Positions 1-11,716 of a stretch of DNA of 64,000 nucleotides are shown one piece after another. The stretch lies in the NCBI RefSeq assembly GCF_022024115.1, contig NZ_CP091792.1:682001-746000 (forward strand), in the 5' to 3' direction. The DNA is from Prevotella communis. GTDB taxonomy: Bacteria; Bacteroidota; Bacteroidia; Bacteroidales; Bacteroidaceae. Position numbers and translations under genes: made by a program. Numbering within the stretch: position 1 is the stretch's first letter; each line of letters begins with the position of its first letter. The notes beneath the pieces are model-generated. The model was not told where the DNA came from. It searched no databases and saw nothing but the letters and a program-made list of their open reading frames with translations.

Positions 1-1619
1 CGGGCGTGCTGACCCTTAAGAACTATGCCGCACCAACGAAGAATGCCAACCTCACGGTGCATCCCGCTTCTGTGTTGCGCTTCAAGGTGGCTTCTGTCGA
101 CAGTTATGACCAGTTGGTAGTGGCAGGTAGCCTCAACTATAGTAATATGACGGAGGATTTCTCTACGAGCGAGGTGGCTCCAGTTATCACGCTTGCCCTC
201 GAAGAACTGCCTTTTAAGGTAGGAACGGAGATTACCGTCTTAAAGGCAAAGAGCAAGTCTGGCAACTGGCAGTTCCACCTGTTGCAGCCGGGCAAGGGCA
301 CCTGGGCTCTTGAAGAGGTAACAGATGACGAGGGCTATAAGGTGGTGCTACGTCTGGCTTCTACAGAAGATGCCGACCCCAATAATCCTGTAGATCCGAA
401 TAATCCGGAGATTCCAGAGAGTACCATGGGTGCACTCTATGATGATGGTATCAATGACAATACCGACAGCAAGACGTTGCGCTACTATGCCGAGAAGAAT
501 GGCAAGAAGATAGGTATGGCATTCTGTACCTACAAGGGACTGGATAGCGACCGTTCTGAGGCTGCCCGCCAGTTTAGTATGATGGTGGCCGAGAACGAGA
601 TGAAGATGGATGTGCTGCAACCCTCACAGGGAAATTTCAGTTGGGGTGCCGCCGATGGCCTTGTCTCTTTGGCGAAAGCAAATAATATGACTGTTCGTGG
701 TCACTGTCTGGTATGGCATACCCAACAGCCTACTTGGCTGAGTAGCGATGGTAAGAAGAATGACAAAGGCTGGACACGCCAGCAGGCATTGGACATCATG
801 AAGAATCATATCACCACAGTACTCCAGCATTTCAAGGGTAAGGTGGTAGAATGGGATGTCGTCAACGAGTGTCTGGACGATGACCAGAGCATTATCCGTA
901 CCAATCCAAATGGCTATAAACTGCGTCCTACGGTATGGCAGCAGGCTATCGGTGATGACTATATCGACTCTGCATTCGTTTATGCCCGTAGGGCGGATCC
1001 GGATATCCAGCTCTATCTGAACGATTATGATGTGGAGATGCAGGGTAAAGCCAAGGCTGTGGCTTTCTCTAATCTGGTGAAACGTCTGCAGTCAAAGCAG
1101 ATTCCTTTGGATGGTGTCGGTCTGCAGTGCCACTTCTCTATCGGTGATGTGGACTCCGTGAAGTTGGAAAAGACCATCCGCCTTTTTGGCGAGGCCGGTC
1201 TGAAATGTATTATCACGGAACTGGATATGGGCGTACCCTCTACGACGACTGCTAATCTGGAGGAGCAGGCACGTAACTACCGTATGATAACCGATATTGT
1301 GCTGAATAACGACAATTGTCCTAACCTCGTTATCTGGGGTATTAAGGATAATGACTCATGGCGTAGCAATTCTAATCCGTTGCTCTATAACTCCGGTCTC
1401 GGAAAGAAGAAGGCGTGGTATGCGGTGCGTTCCGCTCTGCGCCACCGTTATCTCCAACAGGAAAAACTGCTTGCCGATGTTCCTGAGATCGACACGAACA
1501 CCAATCGTTCTAAGCCGCATGTCTATACGACGAAGGGCACTAAGCTCGGCTCGTTGGAGATATGGCCTAAGTTACCACAAGGTATTTATATTGTTGAAGG
1601 AAAACTAAGAATGAAATAA
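1..1619 (+). CDS. GH10 endo-1,4-beta-xylanase, 5' partial
   Basis: Hydrolyses internal beta-1,4 links of xylan, probably outside the cytoplasm. The frame is open to the window edge, so the true start and any signal peptide lie upstream; numbering here is from the GTG at 6. Residues 1-120 look like a beta-rich accessory region, 122-138 form an Asn/Pro linker (DPNNPVDPNNPE), and about 139-490 are the GH10 barrel. WDVVNE supplies the acid/base Glu288 and ITELD the nucleophile Glu405. The C-terminus ends in a short tail (GIYIVEGKLRMK) similar to two other secreted proteins in the window. Five bases separate it from the GH97-GH43 gene, so the two are probably co-transcribed. The family call is firm; the N-terminal region is unassigned. 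Confidence 0.93.
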   Translation, partial: GVLTLKNYAAPTKNANLTVHPASVLRFKVASVDSYDQLVVAGSLNYSNMTEDFSTSEVAPVITLALEELPFKVGTEITVLKAKSKSGNWQFHLLQPGKGTWALEEVTDDEGYKVVLRLASTEDADPNNPVDPNNPEIPESTMGALYDDGINDNTDSKTLRYYAEKNGKKIGMAFCTYKGLDSDRSEAARQFSMMVAENEMKMDVLQPSQGNFSWGAADGLVSLAKANNMTVRGHCLVWHTQQPTWLSSDGKKNDKGWTRQQALDIMKNHITTVLQHFKGKVVEWDVVNECLDDDQSIIRTNPNGYKLRPTVWQQAIGDDYIDSAFVYARRADPDIQLYLNDYDVEMQGKAKAVAFSNLVKRLQSKQIPLDGVGLQCHFSIGDVDSVKLEKTIRLFGEAGLKCIITELDMGVPSTTTANLEEQARNYRMITDIVLNNDNCPNLVIWGIKDNDSWRSNSNPLLYNSGLGKKKAWYAVRSALRHRYLQQEKLLADVPEIDTNTNRSKPHVYTTKGTKLGSLEIWPKLPQGIYIVEGKLRMK

Positions 1620-1623
1620 TATA

Positions 1624-4600
1624 ATGAAAAAGGTATTTTTCTTGCTTTTTACGTGGAGCATGACATGCGGCATGTATGCTGCCGACATGGTATCGCCCAA
1701 TGCGAAGTTAAAGGTTGTAACAGCGGGTAAAGGCTGTAAGGTCTATTATCAGCAGCAACAGGTGCTTGACATCCCTGTACTGGGAAATGGCAACTCACAG
1801 ATTCAGAAGGTGAGCAAGGCGCATCATGTAGCAGCCGATTATCAGATGCTGACAGGTAAGCGTCTGCATTGCATCAATGAGGCCAACGAGTATCAGCTGA
1901 CACTCAGTAAGGATATCCGTCTGACGATGCGTCTGTATAATGATGGTGTCGCCTTCCGTTACGATGGCTTGTCGGACAAGGAGAAGACGGCCTATAAGAT
2001 TTCTCAGGGTACCAAGCGGTGGATGCAGAAATGGTCCGACGGCTATGAGGGCTTCTTTCCTCTGAACACCAAGGCAACAGACGGCCGTTGGGGCTATCCC
2101 GCCCTCTTGGAGCCTGCCGATGGCGTGTTCGTTCTCCTTTCTGAGGCAAATATCTGCAAGGGTCAGGCAGCTTCCAGTCTGCATAGCAAGGGCGACCTCT
2201 ATCAGGTAGTGCCCGATGGAGCCACATCAAACCTCAAATCTCAAACCTCAAACCTCAAATCTCCCTGGCGTGTCGCAATCATCGGTTCTCTGGCTGATGT
2301 GGTGGAGTCAACCCTGATAACGGATGTCTCCGAACCCAGTAAGATTGAAGACACCAGTTGGATTCATCCAGGCACCGTGTCATGGGTCTATTGGGCCTAT
2401 AATCATGGTTCCAACGACTATAACATCATCAAGAAATACGTGGATATGGCAGTGGCGTTGCAGTTGCCCTACGTCCTGATTGATGCTGAGTGGGACGAGA
2501 TGAAAGATGGCAAGACCATTGAGGATGCCGTGAACTATGCTAAGTCAAAGGGTATCAAGCCCCTTATCTGGTACAACTCCTCTGTGGGTTGGGTAAATGG
2601 TGCTCCCGGTCCTAAGTTCCGCTTGAACAAGCCCGAAGACCGTGAGAAGGAGTTTGCTTGGTGCGAGAAGATTGGCGTGGCTGGTGTGAAGATTGATTTC
2701 TTCTCTGGCGATACCCAGCAGAATATGGACTATTGCATCGACCTGCTGGAGAGTGCTGCCAAGCACCATCTGCTGGTTAATTTCCATGGTGCCACTATCC
2801 CTCGTGGCTGGCAGCGCACCTATCCTAACCTGATGAGTACCGAGGGCGTCTATGGTGCCGAGTGGTATAATAATGTGCCTACCTTCACCAAGAAGGCGGC
2901 AGCCCATAATGCCACACTGCCTTTCACCCGTAATGTGATTGGTCCGATGGACTATACCCCTTGCGCATTCAGCGACTCACAGCATCCTCATATCACTACA
3001 CATGCCCATGAACTGGCACTGACGGTGCTCTTCGAGAGTGGTTTGCAACATCTGGCCGACCGTCCCGAGAGCTACTTGGCCCAGCCCCATGACGTGCAGC
3101 AGTTCCTCTCGGCCCTGCCTACCGTTTGGGACGAGACCCGTCTGCTCTCTGGCTATCCCGGTGAGTCGGTGGTCATGGCACGTCGCAGTGGCAAGACATG
3201 GTATGTCGCTGGTATCAATGGTACCGACGAAGAGAAAACTTTGCCTCTCGACCTCTCTTTCCTGAAGCAGGGCAAACAGCATGGTGATATCATGCTTTAC
3301 GGCGATGCTGGCGATCGTGGCTTCCATGTGGCTCTTCAGGAAGATTATCCTGCTTCTATGAAGCTGCGTCCCCGTGGTGGCTTTGTCTTGGTGGTCTATC
3401 CTGTCAACGACCCGTTGAACGTTAATATGCCACTCTTCCAGACAAAATATACTGCCGACCCATCACCTATCGTGGTAGGCGACACGCTGTTCCTCTTCAC
3501 CTCGCACGATGCCTCTCCCGAGGATATCCCTGATGCCAATGAGAAGAATTCGGCTGGTTTCTTTATGTACGACTGGCTCCTGTGGTCAACCACCGATATG
3601 GTGAACTGGACCGAACATGGTGCTGTGGCTTCTTTGAAGGAGTTCTCTTGGCGCACCCGCGACAATGGTGCATGGGCTATCCAGACCGTAGAGCGTAATG
3701 GCAAGTATTATCTCTATGCACCGCTTCATGGTCATGGCATCGGCGTCTTGGTAGCCGACTCGCCTTATGGTCCTTTTAAGGATCCTCTTGGCAAGCCCCT
3801 GGTGTGGCAGACGGAGCACTGGGATGATATCGACCCCTCTGTGTTTATCGATGACGACGGACAGGCATATATGTATTGGGGCAACCCGCATGTCTATTGT
3901 ATCAAACTCAATGAGGACATGATCTCTACCAGTGGCGATATCTTTGTGCTCAACCAGAAGGATGGCGTGATGCGTCCTGTCAAGGAAGAGGGTGCTAAGA
4001 TCAACCTCCGTGCTTCATGGAGCGAAAAGGCTACCTGGAAGGTGAAGAACTACCAGGAAGGTCCTTGGTTCTATAAGCGTAATGGTAAGTATTACCTGGC
4101 TTATGCCACGACTTGCTGTCCTGAGGCACTGGGCTATGCCATGAGCGACTCGCCCATGGGACCCTGGGAGTGGAAGAACTATATCATGCGTCCCACACAG
4201 CGCGACCGCGGAAATCATCCTGGCATCTGTGACTATAAGGGACACTCGTATGTGTTTGGCCAGGACTATGACCTGATGCACCTGGATACCTATATCCATC
4301 ACGAGCGTCGTACGGTGTCGGCACAGGAGATTACGTATGATGCCGATGGCACCATTCCCGAGATACCTTACTGGTTGAACCAGAAACCTCTGAAGCAGAT
4401 TGAGTGGCTGAACCCCTATAAGCGTGTTGAGGCCGAGACCATGAACTGGGGCAACGGTTTGAAGACCGCAAAGATGGGTATCGAGAATACCGGTGTCATC
4501 AAGGATATGCCTTACTCTACTGGTAAGAAGAATATGTATGTCTTCGATATCAATGATGGCGAGTTTATCCGCCTGCGTGGTGTTGACTTCGCCACCGGTG

Positions 4601-4842
4601 CCCGCCAGTTTGCTATCAGTGCTGCCTCTACGGGATTTGTTGAACTGACGCTGCGTCTGGATAGCAAGGATGGTCCTGTTATCGGTACCGTGAAGATTGG
4701 CGCTACTGGTTCTGTGGAGACCTATAAGTCGTTTGCCACCAAGGTGAAGAAGGCTGCTGGTGTTCACGACCTGTACCTCTGCTTCAGCAAGACATCAGGT
4801 GATGTGCGCCTGGATTATTGGGAATTCAAGGGAAAAGACTGA
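1624..4842 (+). CDS. GH97-GH43-CBM6 fusion glycosidase
   Basis: Secreted 1072-residue enzyme predicted to trim sugar side chains from xylan. A signal peptide (residues 1-19) precedes a GH97 domain (about 20-590) in which GVKIDF gives Asp358 and STEGVYG gives Glu407. The Asp in KIDF fits the retaining, alpha-galactosidase-like GH97 branch rather than inverting SusB. A GH43 propeller (about 605-915) follows with its expected acids: Asp612 (ADPSP), Asp737 (DIDPS) and Glu812 (QEGPW). Residues 933-1072 resemble CBM6 (VEAETM). The likely combined role is removal of alpha-galactosyl or arabinopyranosyl and arabinofuranosyl/xylosyl units, but the exact sugars are inferred. A heptamer repeat inside the GH97 part encodes an extra TSNLKSQTSNLKS stretch around residues 202-214. 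Confidence 0.9.
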   Translation: MKKVFFLLFTWSMTCGMYAADMVSPNAKLKVVTAGKGCKVYYQQQQVLDIPVLGNGNSQIQKVSKAHHVAADYQMLTGKRLHCINEANEYQLTLSKDIRLTMRLYNDGVAFRYDGLSDKEKTAYKISQGTKRWMQKWSDGYEGFFPLNTKATDGRWGYPALLEPADGVFVLLSEANICKGQAASSLHSKGDLYQVVPDGATSNLKSQTSNLKSPWRVAIIGSLADVVESTLITDVSEPSKIEDTSWIHPGTVSWVYWAYNHGSNDYNIIKKYVDMAVALQLPYVLIDAEWDEMKDGKTIEDAVNYAKSKGIKPLIWYNSSVGWVNGAPGPKFRLNKPEDREKEFAWCEKIGVAGVKIDFFSGDTQQNMDYCIDLLESAAKHHLLVNFHGATIPRGWQRTYPNLMSTEGVYGAEWYNNVPTFTKKAAAHNATLPFTRNVIGPMDYTPCAFSDSQHPHITTHAHELALTVLFESGLQHLADRPESYLAQPHDVQQFLSALPTVWDETRLLSGYPGESVVMARRSGKTWYVAGINGTDEEKTLPLDLSFLKQGKQHGDIMLYGDAGDRGFHVALQEDYPASMKLRPRGGFVLVVYPVNDPLNVNMPLFQTKYTADPSPIVVGDTLFLFTSHDASPEDIPDANEKNSAGFFMYDWLLWSTTDMVNWTEHGAVASLKEFSWRTRDNGAWAIQTVERNGKYYLYAPLHGHGIGVLVADSPYGPFKDPLGKPLVWQTEHWDDIDPSVFIDDDGQAYMYWGNPHVYCIKLNEDMISTSGDIFVLNQKDGVMRPVKEEGAKINLRASWSEKATWKVKNYQEGPWFYKRNGKYYLAYATTCCPEALGYAMSDSPMGPWEWKNYIMRPTQRDRGNHPGICDYKGHSYVFGQDYDLMHLDTYIHHERRTVSAQEITYDADGTIPEIPYWLNQKPLKQIEWLNPYKRVEAETMNWGNGLKTAKMGIENTGVIKDMPYSTGKKNMYVFDINDGEFIRLRGVDFATGARQFAISAASTGFVELTLRLDSKDGPVIGTVKIGATGSVETYKSFATKVKKAAGVHDLYLCFSKTSGDVRLDYWEFKGKD
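2227..2263 (+). repeat. heptamer tandem tract inside the GH97 domain
   Basis: Five copies of CAAA[C/T]CT run in frame through the gene and encode TSNLKSQTSNLKS just before the conserved PWRVAIIG strand. The same heptamer family, in inverse orientation, lies between genes at 25050-25075. Confidence 0.85.
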
Positions 4843-4845
4843 TGT

Positions 4846-4879
4846 CTTAACTCCTTAACTTCTTAACTCCTTAACTCCT
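4846..4879 (+). repeat. 8-bp tandem repeat between genes
   Basis: Four copies of CTTAACT[C/T] fill most of the gap between the GH97-GH43 gene and the CE6 gene. No terminator or promoter is obvious here, so transcription probably reads through. Confidence 0.8.
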
Positions 4880-4911
4880 AAGAGAGTAATCAAATACGAA
4901 ACTTGAAGAAA

Positions 4912-8384
<3,473 letters not shown>

Positions 8385-8407
8385 GAGTTAATTTTTCTTT
8401 ACATATT

Positions 8408-8445
8408 ATCCCAGCTACATTTTCCGTGGCTGGGATATTTTTTTT
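8408..8445 (+). terminator. intrinsic terminator of the xylan cluster
   Basis: ATCCCAGC pairs with GCTGGGAT around a short loop, followed by a run of T. It lies 24 bases after the CE6-CE1 stop codon. Confidence 0.9.
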
Positions 8446-8474
8446 GTGCAAAAAACTATAATACCCTCAAAAAC

Positions 8475-8546
8475 TTCACTCGAGTGAATTCATCGATTGA
8501 GTTAACTCAATTCATGAAATCAATCGGCTCAATTCACGATTTGAGC
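8475..8546. repeat. three consecutive palindromes in an intergenic region
   Basis: Two perfect palindromes, TTCACTCGAGTGAA (8475-8488) and ATTGAGTTAACTCAAT (8496-8511), are followed by GCTCAA/TTGAGC arms (8527-8546). The words TCAATTCA and GTGAATTCA recur. It could be operator sites or a mobile-element end; no gene follows closely. Confidence 0.75.
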
Positions 8547-8625
8547 TATATATAGTAAGATATCCGTCGAGGCCCCGCCGCAGAACATGAGACAGGTACC
8601 AGTCCCCGACTGACTCAGCCTTCAG

Positions 8626-8699
8626 ACCTCTTCTCTCTTACATCTTACCTCTTACATCTTCCCTCTTACATCTTCCCTCTTACATCTTACATCATCCCT
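8626..8699 (+). repeat. heptamer tandem tract, about ten units
   Basis: Roughly ten units of the types CCTCTTA and CATCTT[A/C] alternate without interruption. This is the longest heptamer tract in the window. No open frame of interest crosses it. Confidence 0.88.
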
Positions 8700-8700
8700 C

Positions 8701-8775
8701 AGCCATACTCTAGCCATACTCTAGCCTGCTTCTAGCCATACTCTAGCCATACTCTAGCCATACTCTAGCCTGCTT
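8701..8775 (+). repeat. 11-bp CTAG-rich tandem repeat
   Basis: Units of the form CTAGCCATACT repeat, with two shortened units reading CTAGCCTGCTT. Each unit carries CTAG. The segment AGCAGGCTAGA at 8836-8846 can pair with the TCTAGCCTGCT of this array, so a large hairpin is possible. Confidence 0.85.
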
Positions 8776-8789
8776 CGTGAGTGCTCCAC

Positions 8790-8820
8790 GGAGCAGCCTA
8801 GGAGCAGCCTAGGAGCAGAG
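8790..8820 (+). repeat. GAGCAGCCTAG tandem repeat
   Basis: About two and a half copies of an 11-bp unit, again with CTAG, directly after the preceding array. Confidence 0.8.
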
Positions 8821-8959
8821 TGATTGCTGCCTAAGAGCAGGCTAGAAGCTGAATTAGTGAAAACACAAAAAAGTTGTGACATGAATTTCATTCCATCAGA
8901 ATCAGATTCGCATAGCCTATACAGAAGAAATACAAGCCAGACAATGTTCATTAGGAACA

Positions 8960-9052
8960 GATCCTTTTAGTAAACCACAGACTTATACATCGTAAACCAT
9001 AGGTTAACACATCGTAAACCATAGAGTAACGACTTAAAAACCATAGAGTAAT
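8960..9052 (+). repeat. imperfect AT-rich repeat around GTAAACCATAG
   Basis: CGTAAACCATAG occurs twice (8990s and 9010s) and AAACCATAGAGTAA recurs shortly after. The rest of the 8385-9300 gap holds the other repeats listed, the remnant at 9114-9365 and no intact gene. Confidence 0.65.
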
Positions 9053-9113
9053 GAAGCAATGAGGAGCTTTTTGTGCTATTTTTCTACCAAGATTCTTGTA
9101 TCTACAGCGATGA

Positions 9114-9365
9114 TGTCGTCGCTATATCTGTCTGCAGATACCAAAGGGGCAGTATATCGACAACGCTGGCGAGATAGACTATGACCAGCTCTATGCACAG
9201 GTGAAGTCCATTAGTTGTGCGCAGATACTGGAAATCATTCATGAGAAGTTCAGTTCTGTGGACGTAAGCCAGTCCCCGACTGACAGAAAAAAGTCTCAGT
9301 TATATTTGCATGATAAAAAGATTTTACCTATCTTTGCAGCATGCAACGGATTAATCACCTCCTAA
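9114..9365 (+). pseudogene. coding remnant without a start codon
   Basis: An open frame of about 83 codons lacks any plausible start. Its middle reads like real protein (QIPKGQYIDNAGEIDYDQLY, then QVKSISCAQILEIIHEKF). A 16-base word, CCAGTCCCCGACTGAC, lies inside it and also at 8599-8614. The family is not recognised. It is most likely the leftover of a gene broken by rearrangement, but chance cannot be excluded. Confidence 0.3.
9305..9336 (+). promoter_or_regulatory. Bacteroidales promoter for the truncated lipoprotein
   Basis: TTTG (9305-9308), 20 bases, then TATCTTTG (9329-9336). The spacing and both boxes match the Bacteroidota primary sigma consensus. The start codon at 9341 lies almost at the expected transcript start. 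Confidence 0.75.
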
Positions 9366-9559
9366 TCATATTATTCTGCATAGCTGTATGGGCATGCAAC
9401 GACCACCAGCAGATGCTGAGCCAGCTTGAAGAGCTGGAACGACAAAACCTTGCCGACTCTCTGATGACCAACGACTCGTTGGCTTTAAGCCTCTGTGAAT
9501 ATTTTGACAATCATGGTACTCCCAACGAGCGTATGCGTGCCCACTATATGCACCTATGA
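9341..9559 (+). pseudogene. truncated lipoprotein (N-terminus of a TPR-type regulator family)
   Basis: The first 72 residues look like a lipoprotein (hydrophobic stretch then AVWAC) followed by a helical segment with LEELERQNLADSLMTNDSLA and HGTPNERMRAHYMHL. In Bacteroidales this pattern commonly opens much longer lipoproteins with tetratricopeptide repeats. Here the frame stops directly at the point where the repeats would begin. The gene therefore seems to be cut after its N-terminus, while its promoter is intact. The family link is from memory of the motif and is moderately sure. Confidence 0.55.
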
Positions 9560-9687
9560 GCATATCGCGGTTGCTCGACAAATCACCCCAGTTCTTGTAC
9601 TCTCGACGCAAGAAATTACATAAAGACCTATTCGATACTAATGGAAAACCTGAGGAGTTTGATTTAAAAATCCTTAAAATCAAGTAG
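9556..9687 (+). pseudogene. small 43-residue frame, probable remnant
   Basis: Begins at an ATG overlapping the end of the truncated lipoprotein and reads MSISRLLDKSPQFLYSRRKK, then a stretch with LHKDLFDTNGKPEEFD. It is basic and ends in KILKIK. No family is recognised. It may be the C-terminus of the gene whose remnant lies at 9114-9365, moved out of register. Confidence 0.3.
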
Positions 9688-9839
9688 TGTATTAAACAAG
9701 AATGTTCTTTTTTGTTTCAGCAACTTATATTTTTGTTTCATTTGTGTGCATTCGTATGAAATAAATGTTTGTGTGGATTTCGTAAACTGCTGATAACGAG
9801 AAGAATGCGTGTTTGTTTAGAACTTTTCTGGCGAAACTG

Positions 9840-9870
9840 TTGCGTCGTTTAATGATTTTATTTACTTTTG
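9840..9870 (+). promoter_or_regulatory. promoter upstream of a 37-residue lipoprotein
   Basis: TTG (9840-9842), 20 bases, then TACTTTTG (9863-9870), 31 bases before the ATG at 9902. Bases 9690-9840 hold nothing else that I can recognise. Confidence 0.65.
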
Positions 9871-9901
9871 CCAAAACAACCAAAACATAAAACCTGAAAT
9901 T

Positions 9902-10015
9902 ATGAAAAAATTCTTTTATTCTTTTGTGGCATGCTTGCTGATTGCCGGTGGTGTTGCTATTGTTAGTAGCTGTAATCAAGAAGACGATTACGATGGTTTT
10001 GTGCTTATCTATTGA
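9902..10015 (+). CDS. 37-residue lipoprotein-like peptide
   Basis: Encodes MKKFFYSFVACLLIAGGVAI followed by VSSC and a short acidic tail (NQEDDYDGFVLIY). The SSC motif is a proper lipobox, so the product could be a mature lipid-anchored peptide of about 13 residues. It has its own promoter and ends 12 bases before the LRR gene. It is either a very small lipoprotein or, more likely, the front of a longer gene that lost its body. It may now act as a leader for the LRR gene. Confidence 0.5.
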   Translation: MKKFFYSFVACLLIAGGVAIVSSCNQEDDYDGFVLIY

Positions 10016-10027
10016 TTTTCAGAAGTT

Positions 10028-11551
10028 ATGCGTAAACATTTACTTGTAACATATCTCATTCTAGTTGTCCTGACTTCCCAAATGTATGGGCAAACCTTTA
10101 TGGAGAAGGGGCTTGTATATAAGATTTTGGAAGATAGTGTCAGTGTAAAACTTACTGGATATCAATCAATAAACCAATTTGAAAGAGAACAACCATTCCA
10201 TATTCCTTCAACTGTGTTACATGAAGGAAAATCATATCCGATAAAATGTATCGGCAATGAGGCTTTGGCTGGTCTTTCTGTTGTAGAGTCAATCATTGTT
10301 GATGATGGCATAGAGATTATTGGCAATTATGCTTTTGAAAGTTGCATCAACCTCAAATCAGTATATATACCAGCATCAGTTAGAGTAATTGGAGAGGGCA
10401 TATTTGGCAGTTGTTACAACTTAAAAGAGATTGTGGTGGACTCTCTTAATGAGGACTTTCAGTCGCCAGAAGGGTCGAAAGCGATTATTGCTGACGATGA
10501 ACTTGTTGCCGCATGTCCCAATGTCAGGATTCCATCGTCCGTGACAATTATTGACGACTATGCATTTTATCATTGTAATACCATGGAGCAGATAGTAATA
10601 CCTGAGGGCGTGGAAAAAATAGGCTTTGGAGCATTCCAAGGCTGTAGCAGCCTGAAACGTATCACCCTGCCAGAATCTCTCAAAAGAATAGGACCGGATG
10701 CTTTTCATGGTTGCACCTCGTTGGATTCAGTCTTTATCCCAAAGAATGTGAGTGAGATATCGGGAGATAATATCTTTGCGGGATGCTATCGTCTGACATC
10801 TATAGTTGTTGACAAGGACAATACTGTTTTTGATTCACGAAACGATTGTAATGGAATAGTGAGAAAGGAGGACGCTACTTTGATAGCCAGTTGTGCTACA
10901 ACTACAATTTGTGAAGACATCAAGGCTTTAGCTAATGATTGTTTTGAGGGCGTCATTCTGCATACTATCAGTATACCTAAATCTATGGAGAAACTGTCAG
11001 GCGGAGCCTTTTGGGGATGCAACGAGATTGATTCTCTTTTTGTTGACCCGGATAATGCCTTTTATATGTCACCCAAAGGTGCGAATGCAATCCTGACAAG
11101 AGACGGAAAGACTTTGGTTGTAGGATGTCGTTCCACAGAAATACCTACTGACGTAGAAACTATCGATGATTACGCCTTCGTGGGAAGATATACCAAACCG
11201 ATGTTGAAGTTACCAGAAGGTCTAAAAAAGGTAGGAACCTCTGCCTTTTCAGGATGTAATATGATGATAGAGCTTATTATCCCATCTTCCGTTGAGGACA
11301 TTTCGTCTTCTGCATTTTCAAATTGCAATAACCTCAATGTTGTACAGTTATTATCGCCCATGGAGAAAATAAAAAAAGAAACCTTTGGCGATTGCAAATC
11401 TCTCTCTGTCCTTAGTCTTCCAGAAGGATTAAAACAAATAGATAACTTAGCCTTCAAAAACTGTGTTAGTTTGAAGAATGTTCATCTCCCATCAACTATT
11501 GAGGTCGTGAAGGATGGTGCTTTTGAGGGGTGTCCGTATAGTAATAAATGA
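10028..11551 (+). CDS. BspA-like LRR_5 leucine-rich-repeat protein
   Basis: Secreted 507-residue protein with a signal peptide (MRKHLLVTYLILVVLTSQMYG) and then about a dozen repeats of the LRR_5 kind, with the recurring pattern I-P-S-S-V-x-x-I-x-x-x-A-F-x-x-C. Between repeat blocks there are spacer units such as VDSLNEDFQSPEG and VDKDNTVFDSRND, typical of BspA-like proteins. These proteins bind host or bacterial surfaces in relatives such as Tannerella and Treponema; the ligand here is unknown. There is no C-terminal sorting tail or membrane segment. The base composition is visibly richer in A and T than the flanking genes, which suggests acquisition. A paralogue of similar length lies at 12297. 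Confidence 0.85.
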   Translation: MRKHLLVTYLILVVLTSQMYGQTFMEKGLVYKILEDSVSVKLTGYQSINQFEREQPFHIPSTVLHEGKSYPIKCIGNEALAGLSVVESIIVDDGIEIIGNYAFESCINLKSVYIPASVRVIGEGIFGSCYNLKEIVVDSLNEDFQSPEGSKAIIADDELVAACPNVRIPSSVTIIDDYAFYHCNTMEQIVIPEGVEKIGFGAFQGCSSLKRITLPESLKRIGPDAFHGCTSLDSVFIPKNVSEISGDNIFAGCYRLTSIVVDKDNTVFDSRNDCNGIVRKEDATLIASCATTTICEDIKALANDCFEGVILHTISIPKSMEKLSGGAFWGCNEIDSLFVDPDNAFYMSPKGANAILTRDGKTLVVGCRSTEIPTDVETIDDYAFVGRYTKPMLKLPEGLKKVGTSAFSGCNMMIELIIPSSVEDISSSAFSNCNNLNVVQLLSPMEKIKKETFGDCKSLSVLSLPEGLKQIDNLAFKNCVSLKNVHLPSTIEVVKDGAFEGCPYSNK

Positions 11552-11661
11552 AGTATATGTATAGGTTCTTTGTTTCTATATTCGTCCTTGTATTTTTCTT
11601 GCATGGTGAAGTTCATGCAGATTCCATTTTTTGTGGATTCAGGCATTTAAACACAAGGTAA
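11548..11661 (+). pseudogene. signal-peptide fragment of a third LRR-type gene
   Basis: The ATG overlaps the stop of the LRR gene (ATGA). It gives a good signal peptide (MKYMYRFFVSIFVLVFFLHG) then EVHADSIFCGFRHLNTR and stops. Another phase at the stop continues with VIDGEAEVSFY before its own stop. The FCGFRHLNT segment resembles the mature start of BspA-like proteins. The simplest reading is a gene broken by a frameshift and a deletion. Bases 11662-11716 hold only AT-rich sequence. Confidence 0.45.
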
Positions 11662-11716
11662 TAGATGGTGAAGCAGAAGTTTCTTTTTATTAATAATCAT
11701 AAACAATTTATTTAAA

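Noticed and set aside
8626..8855. Possible CRISPR array
   Set aside because: Repeat units are 7 or 11 bases and contiguous; there are no spacers of constant length and no cas genes.
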